Notes under the pieces: model-generated
Database searches by the model: none
What the model saw: only the letters and a program-made list of their open reading frames with translations
Told to the model about the DNA's origin: nothing
DNA from: Minwuia thermotolerans
Lineage (GTDB): Bacteria; Pseudomonadota; Alphaproteobacteria; Minwuiales; Minwuiaceae
Reading direction: 5' to 3'
Assembly: GCF_002924445.1 (NCBI RefSeq)
Contig: NZ_PIGG01000045.1
Coordinates: 163,091-227,090, forward strand
DNA length: 64,000 nt
In this document: one piece after another, positions 1-8,041 of the stretch
Layout: each line of letters opens with the position of its first letter
Position numbering within the stretch: the stretch's first letter is position 1
Made by a program: the position numbers and the translations under genes

Positions 1-1
1 G

Positions 2-211
2 CCGCAGGTGGGCATTTTCGGCGCCGCGCGGGCGCGCCTCGAGCCGTTGATCGAGGGCGATATCGAGCACGCGGAGACCCGCGCCGCGCTGATCCTGCCC
101 GTCTGCCTGGGGTTCGACCACCGGGTCAATGACGGTGCGGACGGCGCACGGTTCATGAACAGCGTCAGGCAGATGCTGGAGGAGCCGGCGGAACTTCTGA
201 TCCGCAATTGA
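2..211 (+). CDS. 2-oxo acid dehydrogenase E2 (acyltransferase), C-terminal end only
   Basis: Only the last 69 codons are in the window; the reading frame is open to the left edge. The protein ends with the E2 acyltransferase signature FDHRVNDGADGARF, which carries the catalytic His and Asp of the lipoamide acyltransferase fold, followed by the usual closing helix. E2 subunits form the core of pyruvate, 2-oxoglutarate or branched-chain dehydrogenase complexes and move the acyl group from lipoamide to CoA. Which complex this belongs to cannot be read from the fragment. The family call is firm; the substrate is unknown. Confidence 0.85.
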   Translation, partial: PQVGIFGAARARLEPLIEGDIEHAETRAALILPVCLGFDHRVNDGADGARFMNSVRQMLEEPAELLIRN

Positions 212-244
212 GCTGCAGCGCCGCCCGGGACGTTTTACGCGCCG

Positions 245-817
245 TCAGTCCGGCGGGGCGTTCTCCGCGCGGACCGCGCCGAACCCGGGCTCCCACTCGT
301 AGCGGAAACTGGGCCCGATCAGCGCCACCATGTAGCGCGCATCGCCATCATCGCCGAGCAGCGGCAGCAGCAGGCGGGTGCGGACCGACGTCGGCAGCTC
401 GTCCCAGATCACCGCCCTTTCCACCAGGGAATAGACGCCGCCCCGGGCCACGCCGTCGAACTCATCCCAGGCCTCATGGTCCGTGTCACCGTAGAGGTCG
501 CTCAGCAGGCAGCCGCTCAGTTCCTTCTCCGACCGCGCCCGCAGGCCGGTGCCCGCCAGGCGGCAGAGATAGTCGTCCTCCAGGATCTCCCAGAGCATGA
601 TGTTGGGCAGCAGGCGCGCGGGTATGGAAAAGGGGCCGATATCCCGTTTCAGCGGTGCCGCGCGGTCGCCGCGCAGCTTCAGCCAGACATCGGCGAACTC
701 CCGCAGATCCGCCGGCAGGCGCGCCTCGGGAAGCCTGTCGATGCTGTCGCGCTCCAGATGGAGAACCTCGGTCGTATACCGCAACAACCGGCGTTGCCGA
801 TGCTCGTTGGCAGACAT
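245..817 (-). CDS. PAS-domain protein (PAS_5 / DUF1457-like)
   Basis: A 190-residue cytoplasmic protein with no membrane segment. From about residue 45 it resembles the alphaproteobacterial PAS_5 family: a stretch on the rank of the sample (RLLPNIMLWEILEDDY), a short loop YLCRLAGTGL, and a closing beta-rich segment ending in MVALIGPSF. Proteins of this family are single PAS domains with no output domain and mostly unknown ligands. It is convergent with the E2 gene and shares the strand of the membrane-protein gene upstream. The function is inferred from the fold only. Confidence 0.6.
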   Translation of the reverse strand: MSANEHRQRRLLRYTTEVLHLERDSIDRLPEARLPADLREFADVWLKLRGDRAAPLKRDIGPFSIPARLLPNIMLWEILEDDYLCRLAGTGLRARSEKELSGCLLSDLYGDTDHEAWDEFDGVARGGVYSLVERAVIWDELPTSVRTRLLLPLLGDDGDARYMVALIGPSFRYEWEPGFGAVRAENAPPD

Positions 818-941
818 CGCTTCATCCGATCCCAGTTACTTGTCCGGCGCTGCAGCTGGCCATCGGGGAGGGTCGCGATAGCCGGATCGTTAAGTTACTG
901 TTTCATTTATTCGCCATTGAATGCAACGGCCATTTGTCCCT

Positions 942-1691
942 TCAGACCGCTTGCGCCGTGCCCGTCCGCTGTTCCGAAACGGCCGTCTCGTCGGGAAACA
1001 GGGCCTGCCCCTTGGTCAGCCAAGCGAACCCGAACGCCCAGATCGCGATCGTCTCCAGCCAGGTCACCAGCGCCCTGGTGCCGATGGCCTCGCCCAGTCC
1101 CACCTCGCCGTCGATGATGATCAGGGCCAGCATCGCCACCATGACGACCGCGCAGGTCCGGTAGATGCGGTTGCGGCGCGCCTTCTGCCGCGGCAGCCTG
1201 GCCTCGCTCGGCAGGCCCGAAAGCGTGAAGCGGAAATAGGCCAGAAAGGCCAGCGTCAGGAAGAAGACGGCGGCAGCCGCCAGGTGAACGTAATCCCCCG
1301 CAACGAACTGGGGCACGCAGCTTGGCGGCGGCAGCCCGTCGACCGCCGCGCAGCGCGCGCCTTCGGGAAGATGGTCGGGATATCCGGTCGGGAACAGCGC
1401 GACGCCGATCGCGCCGAGGCCGGCGATCCGGCCGGGCACACGGTCCTCCCCCTTCGGTCCGCGATAGGCCAGCAGGAACACGCCGATCGCGAACAGGGTG
1501 CCGACAAGCACCGCATCCGCGTTGGTATAGTAGTACGCGCTGATCGATGAGGGGATATCCAGACCGAACTCCAGGAAGCCCCGCACCACGACAGCCACCG
1601 GCAGGATCATCCCCAGCAGTCCGACCAGCTTTCGCAGGTCGCGGTAACTCAGGAAGTACTGGCGGCTGTGCGCCGCACCGTTCTCGTCCAT
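942..1691 (-). CDS. Multi-pass membrane protein of unknown function (DUF998-like)
   Basis: A 249-residue protein with about six hydrophobic segments, starting near residue 20 (LVGLLGMILPVAVVV). The central part SSISAYYYTNADAVLVGTLF followed by AIGVFLLAYRG resembles uncharacterised membrane proteins with an S-x-S-x-YYYT motif. A cysteine-containing loop lies between the middle helices. No catalytic motif is seen. It is the last chromosomal gene before the island. The membrane location is clear; the role is unknown. Confidence 0.6.
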   Translation of the reverse strand: MDENGAAHSRQYFLSYRDLRKLVGLLGMILPVAVVVRGFLEFGLDIPSSISAYYYTNADAVLVGTLFAIGVFLLAYRGPKGEDRVPGRIAGLGAIGVALFPTGYPDHLPEGARCAAVDGLPPPSCVPQFVAGDYVHLAAAAVFFLTLAFLAYFRFTLSGLPSEARLPRQKARRNRIYRTCAVVMVAMLALIIIDGEVGLGEAIGTRALVTWLETIAIWAFGFAWLTKGQALFPDETAVSEQRTGTAQAV

Positions 1692-1879
1692 CGCCGTCTC
1701 TCCACGCCGGTTCCGCAGGTTTCGAATCGCGACGGTCGGGCCAGAAACCCGATCATGCCACAGTTTCCCCTGGGGAAGAATGGAGCAGCCGAACGACCGC
1801 AGGCTGCCAGGAGCCCGGCGTCGACCCGCATGCAGCCAGGGACCGCCAAATGGCGTCCGGGCGGATCGGCAAAAAAGGG

Positions 1880-1894
1880 ATGGCGGAGAGGATG
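1880..1894. repeat. Left attachment-site repeat of the island
   Basis: The 15-bp sequence atggcggagaggatg is identical to 39247-39261, where it forms the 3' end of tRNA-Ser. Beyond the 15 bp the two sites diverge (tcccct here, ggattc at the tRNA). This is what a crossover by a tRNA-targeting tyrosine recombinase leaves at the end away from the tRNA. Confidence 0.85.
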
Positions 1895-2039
1895 TCCCCT
1901 GAATCCCTTGTTTCCTGCCGTCTCACATGCTCTCTGAGAGTCTCAATATATACATACAATTCAATATATTAACCCACAGTACACCACCACGCGCCGTCTC
2001 ACCACGTCTCTTGCTATTGCTAGGCAGCGCAGCCATAGT

Positions 2040-2060
2040 GATGGGTAATTTGATGGGTAG
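2040..2060 (+). repeat. Left arm-type recombinase site (tandem tgatgggt)
   Basis: Two direct copies of gatgggt spaced by about 12 bp cover the likely start codon of the integrase. The same arrangement, with 19 of 21 positions identical, is at 39185-39205 near the other end. Matching short direct repeats just inside both ends are typical arm-type binding sites for P4-family integrases. Binding is inferred, not shown. Confidence 0.6.
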
Positions 2061-3327
2061 GAATCGTGCTTTGCCGCATTCACGCTATCGGCTATCCGCT
2101 AGGAAAGTTGCCAGCACGGACCAGCCAGGGCTGCATGCCGATGGTGGCGGTCTCTACCTGCAAGTCTCCCGGACTGGCGCCCGGAGCTGGCTCTATCGCT
2201 ACATGCTCCGTGGGCGACGCCGAGACATGGGGTTGGGCCCCGCCGATAGTGTGAGCCTCAGCGAAGCCCGGCAGCTGGCAGACACATATCGTGCCATGGT
2301 TAAGCGCGACGGCCTTGATCCGATCGAGGAACGCAAGCGCCAACGTATCGCCCAACAGGCGGACGATGTGCGGGTCATGACTTTCGAGCAGTGTGCCGAA
2401 GCCTATGTTGCCGCCAAGGAGGCTTCATGGCGCAATGCCAAGCATCGTCAACAATGGGTCAATACCCTGAAGACCTATGCTTACCCGGTGTTCGGCAAGC
2501 TGCCGGTTGACGAAATCGACACATCGATGGTGCTCAAGGTCCTCGAGCCGATCTGGCGCGAGAAGACGGAAACTGCGAGCCGTTTGCGGGGCAGGATCGA
2601 ATCCGTGCTCGATTGGGCTACGGTCCGAAACTACCGGAGCGGCGACAACCCAGCTCGGTGGCGAGGGCACTTGAAGACCCTTCTGCCGGAGCCAGGAAAG
2701 GTCGCCAAGGTCCAGCACATGAAGGCCCTGCCCTATACCGAACTGAAGGCGTTCATGCACAATCTCGGCGCCCGCACGGGTGCTGCGGCACGCGCCCTAG
2801 AATTCCAAGTTTTGACGGCCAGTCGCCCAGGCGAGGTCGTCAACATGATTTGGGAGGAGGTCGACCTCGCGCGCGGCACTTGGACGGTCCCTGCGGAGCG
2901 AATGAAGGTGAGCCGAGAGCATCGCGTGCCGCTCTCGAAGCAGGCGCTCGCAGTGCTCGAACGGGCCCATGCGGAGTTCTTGGATGGCCATGGAGATACG
3001 CCGGGCGCGCTGCATGGCTTCGTCTTCCCTGGTGGGCGAGGCAAGGCGCACCTTTCGAACAATGCCGTGCTGGCCCTTCTGAAGCGCATGGACGTCAAGG
3101 TTACAGCACACGGGTTCCGATCCACTTTCAGCGACTGGTGCGCCGAGTGCACGATCCATCCGGCCGAGCTTCGTGAAATGGCACTGGCCCACGCGGTGGG
3201 CGACAAGGTCGAGGCCGCCTACCGCCGCGGTGACATGTTCGAGAAGCGCCGAGCGCTCATGCAGGAATGGGCCGACTTTGCGTATGCGCTCGATCAGAAT
3301 GCTGGCGGAAGGTCAGCGACTTCATAG
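2041..3327 (+). CDS. int: Tyrosine-recombinase integrase (P4-type, DUF4102 N-terminus)
   Basis: A 428-residue site-specific recombinase that would insert and excise the island at tRNA-Ser. The N-terminal arm-binding DUF4102-like domain includes GLHADGGGLYLQVS and SLSEARQLAD. A core-binding SAM-like domain follows, from about residue 120. The catalytic domain has the full set: R262 (TASRPGEV), H357-x-x-R360 (AHGFRSTF), H384 (LAHAVGD) and nucleophile Y394 (AAYRRGDM). The start was put at the ATG at 2041; an in-frame ATG at 2053 is also possible, and frames further upstream look non-coding. It points into the island, the usual placement beside the attachment site. All key residues are intact, so the enzyme is probably active. 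Confidence 0.92.
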   Translation: MGNLMGRNRALPHSRYRLSARKVASTDQPGLHADGGGLYLQVSRTGARSWLYRYMLRGRRRDMGLGPADSVSLSEARQLADTYRAMVKRDGLDPIEERKRQRIAQQADDVRVMTFEQCAEAYVAAKEASWRNAKHRQQWVNTLKTYAYPVFGKLPVDEIDTSMVLKVLEPIWREKTETASRLRGRIESVLDWATVRNYRSGDNPARWRGHLKTLLPEPGKVAKVQHMKALPYTELKAFMHNLGARTGAAARALEFQVLTASRPGEVVNMIWEEVDLARGTWTVPAERMKVSREHRVPLSKQALAVLERAHAEFLDGHGDTPGALHGFVFPGGRGKAHLSNNAVLALLKRMDVKVTAHGFRSTFSDWCAECTIHPAELREMALAHAVGDKVEAAYRRGDMFEKRRALMQEWADFAYALDQNAGGRSATS

Positions 3328-3371
3328 GGAGAAGTCCGATACCGAAGCATAAGGCGATCACCAATGGCGGA

Positions 3372-4208
3372 ATGTTCATTCGCCGGTATTCAGAGGTCGA
3401 CCAACAGCTCGACTGCATCGTTGCCAAACTGAAGACCTACCGTCTTGCGGACAGGTCCAGCCGCCAGTCAGATGGCCCGCAAGATGGGATGCTGAAAGAT
3501 GACCTCCGCGAAGCGCTCGCGATGTATGCTGGCATCCTCGCCGAGGATCGATGGGAGCGCCGTTTCCGGTATCGAATAGGGGCTCTCAAAGGCCCTGACG
3601 CAGAGAATTCGAGCAGTTCGTCCTCACCTGGCAGCACGCCGACAGAGGTGAGGCGCCAAATCGTTAATCTCAGAAAGGTAGCCTCCGCCTGGGATGCTGT
3701 CGGGTGCTCCTGGAATGGGAGGCATCGAAACAAGGGCATGCTTCGGGACGCCCTAATGGATCGTCTTGACGAATTGAGTGATCAGACAAGGATCTTGATC
3801 TGGAAGCGCTTGCCGGAGAGCTATAAGCGTCCACCAAATGACAGCAATCTGGGTTTGCGCGCAAGATCGCCGCTATCGCTGTTGGGACTTAGAAATATTG
3901 TCGACGATATCGAAGAACCAACAGAGAGCATGGCTCGCGTCCGGGATCTCATCCAGCGCCTCGGAGAGTTAGACGACAATATCGTTGAACCAGGTGGCTG
4001 GCCCACCCCCTATACCCACCTGCTCATCGAAGAGCTAATTCCGGTCTGGAAGCAGTGGACAGGACGGACACCCCGGCGCAGCAACGCGACGATCGACCAG
4101 AGCGGTGAGTGGCCATTCTTCGAATGGGTAAAGCTCGTGAATGACAAATTGGATCTTCCCCATATTGGGGAAGATCGTCTCGACCGATTGGTCCGCGTCT
4201 ACTACTGA
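3372..4208 (+). CDS. Hypothetical protein between integrase and alpA
   Basis: A 278-residue soluble protein that I do not recognise. It is rich in charged residues and Leu, with a serine-rich stretch (SSSSSSPGS) near residue 80 and predicted helices on both sides. No signal peptide, membrane segment or catalytic motif is visible. The ATG at 3372 is preferred because earlier in-frame starts overlap the integrase end. It lies 44 nt after int and about 100 nt before alpA, a slot often filled by island-specific orphan genes in satellites and integrative elements. No function can be assigned. Confidence 0.6.
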   Translation: MFIRRYSEVDQQLDCIVAKLKTYRLADRSSRQSDGPQDGMLKDDLREALAMYAGILAEDRWERRFRYRIGALKGPDAENSSSSSSPGSTPTEVRRQIVNLRKVASAWDAVGCSWNGRHRNKGMLRDALMDRLDELSDQTRILIWKRLPESYKRPPNDSNLGLRARSPLSLLGLRNIVDDIEEPTESMARVRDLIQRLGELDDNIVEPGGWPTPYTHLLIEELIPVWKQWTGRTPRRSNATIDQSGEWPFFEWVKLVNDKLDLPHIGEDRLDRLVRVYY

Positions 4209-4310
4209 AAAATATCCCCCCCGTCACGGGGGCGGCTGTCTCCTTGAGGATGTTTTGGACGAGCCAAGAAGAGCTCGTGGAAAACAACCGCAATCACTTG
4301 GAGACGATCC

Positions 4311-4517
4311 ATGAACCTCCCCATGGCAGACCACCGCCTACTGCGACTGAAAGAAGTCCTGACACGCACGGGAATCTCCCGCGCGACAGTCTATCGCCTC
4401 ATCGCTCGCGGTGAGTTTCCGCGACCGACCCATGTCACGCCCCACGCCTCCCGTTGGGTCGATCGGGAGATCGACGCCTGGATCGATGATCGGGTAATTG
4501 ACCGGGACATGGCGTGA
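4311..4517 (+). CDS. alpA: AlpA-family transcriptional regulator
   Basis: A 68-residue helix-turn-helix protein of the phage AlpA family. The sequence runs LLRLKEVLTRTGISRATVYR, then LIARGEFPRP, then SRWVDREIDAWI, the classic AlpA layout of a MerR-like winged HTH followed by a short helix. In P4-like elements AlpA controls integrase or excision functions. Its stop codon at 4515-4517 directly abuts the primase start at 4518, so the two are almost certainly co-transcribed and translationally coupled. The target operator is not known. Confidence 0.9.
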   Translation: MNLPMADHRLLRLKEVLTRTGISRATVYRLIARGEFPRPTHVTPHASRWVDREIDAWIDDRVIDRDMA

Positions 4518-7500
4518 ATGGTCGGCAGGACTGCGGATCGCGCCAATCTTCCTACCCTGGATCCTCTCAGACTTGAGGAAAGGCTAGCGAAGCCACCCAT
4601 CGAAGAATCCGTCATCGAAGCGGCCTCCGCCTACGCTCGTGAAGGCTTTGCAGTCTTCCCCGTTCACGGCACCCAGACCGATGGTGGATGCACCTGCGGT
4701 GACCCTGGTTGCACATCCAAGGGCAAGCATCCGGCGATTGGAGGTGGGTTCAAGGACGCGACCCGCAGGCAAGAGCAGATCGACAGCTGGGTCGAAAAGG
4801 ATTTGCTGTCAGACCGCCACAATCTTGGTCTGCCGACAGGTCGTCAGAACGGCATCTGGGTTCTCGACATTGACGGAGAGCACGGCGAGCAAGCTCTGGA
4901 AGCGCTTGAGGCACAACATGGGCGCTTGGCTCCTACCCTGACGAGTACCACCGGCCGTGGCCGGCACCTCATCTTTCGTTACCCCAGCGAAGGTAGCGAG
5001 ATAAAGACGCGATCGGCTGTGTTCGGCAAAGGGGTGGATATCCGCGGCAAGGGTGGATACATCGTCGCTCCTCCATCGCGCCATTGGACGGGCGCCAGAT
5101 ACTGTTTTGCCGATCCGGACGTGCCCATCGGCGTTGCGCCGGACTGGCTGCTGGCGCGCGCCCTGGCGCCGCCACCTCAGAACCGGGAACGCAAACAACC
5201 TAACTCACTCCCAAAGGAGCGACGAGGGTTCTCTGGCTTCGATCACGCTACGGATAATGGATGGGACCGCCTGACCGCTGCGGACGCCGAAGAGGCGCTC
5301 AGGTGCCTGAACCCAGATACCGGTTACGATGAATGGGTCGGAATCGGGATGGCGCTCCATCACGGCGACTTTGCATTCGATCTCTGGGACAGTTGGTCCA
5401 CTCGAGGCAACAAATACAAGCCCAATGAGTGCCGTCAGAAGTGGGACAGCTTTTCGCCCGATGGCGGCATCACCATGGGGACACTTATCCACCTCGCCAA
5501 GAACTGCGGATGGGACTATCAGCCGCGTTCCAAGCTTGCCTCAGTGTCCGTGCCCCCCGCCTTCCCAAAAGTCTCTGGAACGGCGGACGAAGCTCATCGA
5601 ACGATCAGACATGCAATCGGCGGATTCTGGTCGGTCGTCGCGAACCACTGGCAACACGAGACAGATCGGTTGGCCGGTGTAAGGTTCGCGGTCAATGGCG
5701 TCGAGACCGAGGTACCATTGCCTGAGGCGATCGCGCCGATCCACGTGATCCAAGGTGCACTTGCCTCTGGAAAGTCGCACGCTATTCGTGAAGAGGCCGT
5801 CGACTATCTATCCACAAACAGAGATGCGATTGGCGTCATCGCCGTGCCGGCACACAAGTTGCTCGACGAATACGAGGAACGGCTGGCCATGGCAAAAACA
5901 AGGAGCGTTCGCGTCGCCGTCTTTCGTGGCATCGAACGGCCGGACCCTCAGCAGCCAGGCTTGACGATGTGTTGGCGTCTCGACGCTGCCAGGACCTGGA
6001 CGGCGTGCGGCGCGCCGCTTAAGCAGCTCTGCAAGAATTGCCCCTCAAACGGCAAATGCGGGACATCCAAACAACGTGAAAGAGAAGCCGACTTATGGCT
6101 CATGCCTTCCAATATGATCTTTGGCGGGCTGCCGGAGACGATCCACAGAGAACGTTTGAAATGGCTCGTGGTCGACGAAGATCCATCTCCCTTCGCGGTC
6201 AGGGGTGTAGCACGGGCTGGCACAGGCGACGGCGACCCAGACAACCGTGAATTGCTTGTCGCATCGGAGGCGCTCGAAGCTAGGCAGATCCCAAACGACG
6301 ACGGCGAGGGAATAAATCCCATTGCGTCCCTGGAATACGCGGCTGCGGCAAAGGCCCTTGAGAAGGTAATGGGACCGAAACGCCTCAGCGTCCATGCGCT
6401 TCGCCAGGCAGGGATGACTGAAGACCTTGCTGCAGCGGCAGTAGGGTACACTTGGCGACTTCGATCCCGACCCCAAGCTGACGGTGGACTTGATGATGAG
6501 GTCATCATCGCTGTAGCGCGAGCCGTCGAGCACGACAACGCTACAGTTCGGAAATTGGGTGCCCTCTGGATGGCGATAAGACGGGCCTTGGCTGAAGACC
6601 TGACCAATGTGCCTGGTGTGCACTTGACCAAAATTCAAACCGAAGGTGGCAAGGTGCCAGCCCTCGAGTTGTCTGTCCGCCGGAATATCGGCCGCGGCTG
6701 GCTGGTCCCTACTCTATTGTTGGACGCAACCGCCGACCCCGAAATCGTCGAAGCCGCTTTTCAGGCTCGGCCAACTTCGTGGGCGGTGGCAGTGGCTGCC
6801 TTGCCTGAGAGCGTCTCGGTACGGCAGATATCCGATACCTCGTTCGGAAAATCGATGCTTTTTCCGGACACCTCAATGGGCCGCTCAGCGGTCAATGCGG
6901 CGACGAACAATGTTCAGAAGCTCCTTTGGTACATCGAGGCTCGAGCAGGCGTGTTTCGGGGCATGGGCGCCCAGCTCGAAGATGGTATGCGGCCGGATGT
7001 CCTTGTGGTCGGTCAGAAGGAACTGGTTCGTCGACTGCGATGCCAGAACCTGCCAGAGAATGTCGAGACAGCTCACTTCGGCAACCTGGCGGGCCTCGAT
7101 CGATGGAAGGGTGTTCGATGCCTCATTGTTGTGGGCCGTCGAATGATCCCGCCCAATGAGGTCGAGAAGCTCGCCGAAGTTCTTGGAACACGTGATGTTG
7201 TCCCCAACGAGCGTTGGTACCCAACGAGGCCGCTCGGCCTGCGTCGACGGGCTTCCGATATCGGCACGGCGGAAAAGGTCGAGCGTCATTCAGACAAGCT
7301 CGCGGAGGCGCTTCGCTTTCGCGCGGCCGAGGGAGAGATCATCCAGGCGATCGGTCGGGCGCGAGGCATTCGCCGCAACGCTGCCACCCCTCTCCAGATC
7401 GACATTCTGGGACGTGCGCCTCTACCTGGAATCGAAGTGGATGAGGTACTGCATTGGACCGAAGCGCTGCCCACTGTTGCCGAGCATCTCTGGGCACGAT

Positions 7501-7841
7501 GTTGTCTTCGGATCGATCGCCAAGCCTATCACGGCAAGGCCGATCTTGTAGCGGCCCTGCTACCCGACCGTTTCACGGATGCAAAGGCAGTCAGAAGCTG
7601 GTGTTCTGAGCATCGTGACCGCTCACTGTCGGAATCCTCTATAGATACTATTATAGAGAAATCTGACAGTGAGAGGCGTTGGTACGGGCAACTCAGGTTG
7701 CCCGGTACCAGATATGCTGTGAAGGCTTGTCGATACTCTGGTGGACATGACTTGCCGGTCCCAATGGTGGTGCAGCGTTCAGAGCGGAGAGGAAAGACCA
7801 TTCTAACGCGCGGAAACTGGATCGTAGAGTCGGAGTGTTGA
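4518..7841 (+). CDS. Primase-polymerase / helicase fusion (island replication protein)
   Basis: An 1107-residue protein. The N-terminal part (about residues 30-215) is a bifunctional primase-polymerase domain of the archaeo-eukaryotic primase fold. It has the Cys cluster CTCGDPGCTSKGKHP, the metal-binding pair in WVLDIDG (D116, D118), TGRGRH and the segment GVDIRGKGGYIVAPPS. A PriCT-type segment follows (CLNPDTGYDEWVGIGMALH). The rest is a helicase-like ATPase with a Walker A variant GALASGKS near residue 415, an acidic Walker B-like LVVDEDPSP near 550, a Cys-rich insert near 500, and a motif VI-like IIQAIGRARGIRR near 940. It most likely primes and unwinds DNA for replication of the excised element. 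The domain calls are sound; the role is inferred from alpA and int next door. Confidence 0.8.
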   Translation: MVGRTADRANLPTLDPLRLEERLAKPPIEESVIEAASAYAREGFAVFPVHGTQTDGGCTCGDPGCTSKGKHPAIGGGFKDATRRQEQIDSWVEKDLLSDRHNLGLPTGRQNGIWVLDIDGEHGEQALEALEAQHGRLAPTLTSTTGRGRHLIFRYPSEGSEIKTRSAVFGKGVDIRGKGGYIVAPPSRHWTGARYCFADPDVPIGVAPDWLLARALAPPPQNRERKQPNSLPKERRGFSGFDHATDNGWDRLTAADAEEALRCLNPDTGYDEWVGIGMALHHGDFAFDLWDSWSTRGNKYKPNECRQKWDSFSPDGGITMGTLIHLAKNCGWDYQPRSKLASVSVPPAFPKVSGTADEAHRTIRHAIGGFWSVVANHWQHETDRLAGVRFAVNGVETEVPLPEAIAPIHVIQGALASGKSHAIREEAVDYLSTNRDAIGVIAVPAHKLLDEYEERLAMAKTRSVRVAVFRGIERPDPQQPGLTMCWRLDAARTWTACGAPLKQLCKNCPSNGKCGTSKQREREADLWLMPSNMIFGGLPETIHRERLKWLVVDEDPSPFAVRGVARAGTGDGDPDNRELLVASEALEARQIPNDDGEGINPIASLEYAAAAKALEKVMGPKRLSVHALRQAGMTEDLAAAAVGYTWRLRSRPQADGGLDDEVIIAVARAVEHDNATVRKLGALWMAIRRALAEDLTNVPGVHLTKIQTEGGKVPALELSVRRNIGRGWLVPTLLLDATADPEIVEAAFQARPTSWAVAVAALPESVSVRQISDTSFGKSMLFPDTSMGRSAVNAATNNVQKLLWYIEARAGVFRGMGAQLEDGMRPDVLVVGQKELVRRLRCQNLPENVETAHFGNLAGLDRWKGVRCLIVVGRRMIPPNEVEKLAEVLGTRDVVPNERWYPTRPLGLRRRASDIGTAEKVERHSDKLAEALRFRAAEGEIIQAIGRARGIRRNAATPLQIDILGRAPLPGIEVDEVLHWTEALPTVAEHLWARCCLRIDRQAYHGKADLVAALLPDRFTDAKAVRSWCSEHRDRSLSESSIDTIIEKSDSERRWYGQLRLPGTRYAVKACRYSGGHDLPVPMVVQRSERRGKTILTRGNWIVESEC

Positions 7842-7937
7842 CGGCGGTGTTTTGTCTGTCTGCCGATCAGCTTTTTTTGGGGCTATCGGACATGCCACTG
7901 TGACGTCGGGTGCAATATGACATCATTCTAGCGGATA

Positions 7938-7966
7938 ATTGTTCAACGATAACAATCCCCTATACA
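7938..7966 (+). promoter_or_regulatory. Promoter with overlapping palindromic operator
   Basis: An inverted repeat attgtt-caacgat-aacaat (7938-7956) overlaps a -35 like TTGTTC (7939-7944). A -10 like TATACA follows at 7961-7966 after a 16-bp spacer. The region is AT-rich compared with the genes around it and ends about 75 nt before the nuclease gene at 8042. A repressor site over the -35 box would keep the nuclease/HEPN unit under negative control. The repressor is unknown; AlpA or the winged-helix nuclease itself are candidates. Confidence 0.5.
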
Positions 7967-8041
7967 GACACGGGAAAAAGCGAGACGCGCCCAAGAAGGT
8001 TAATTATTAATAGCGCTGTGTGACATGGGCATGCATCAGTG

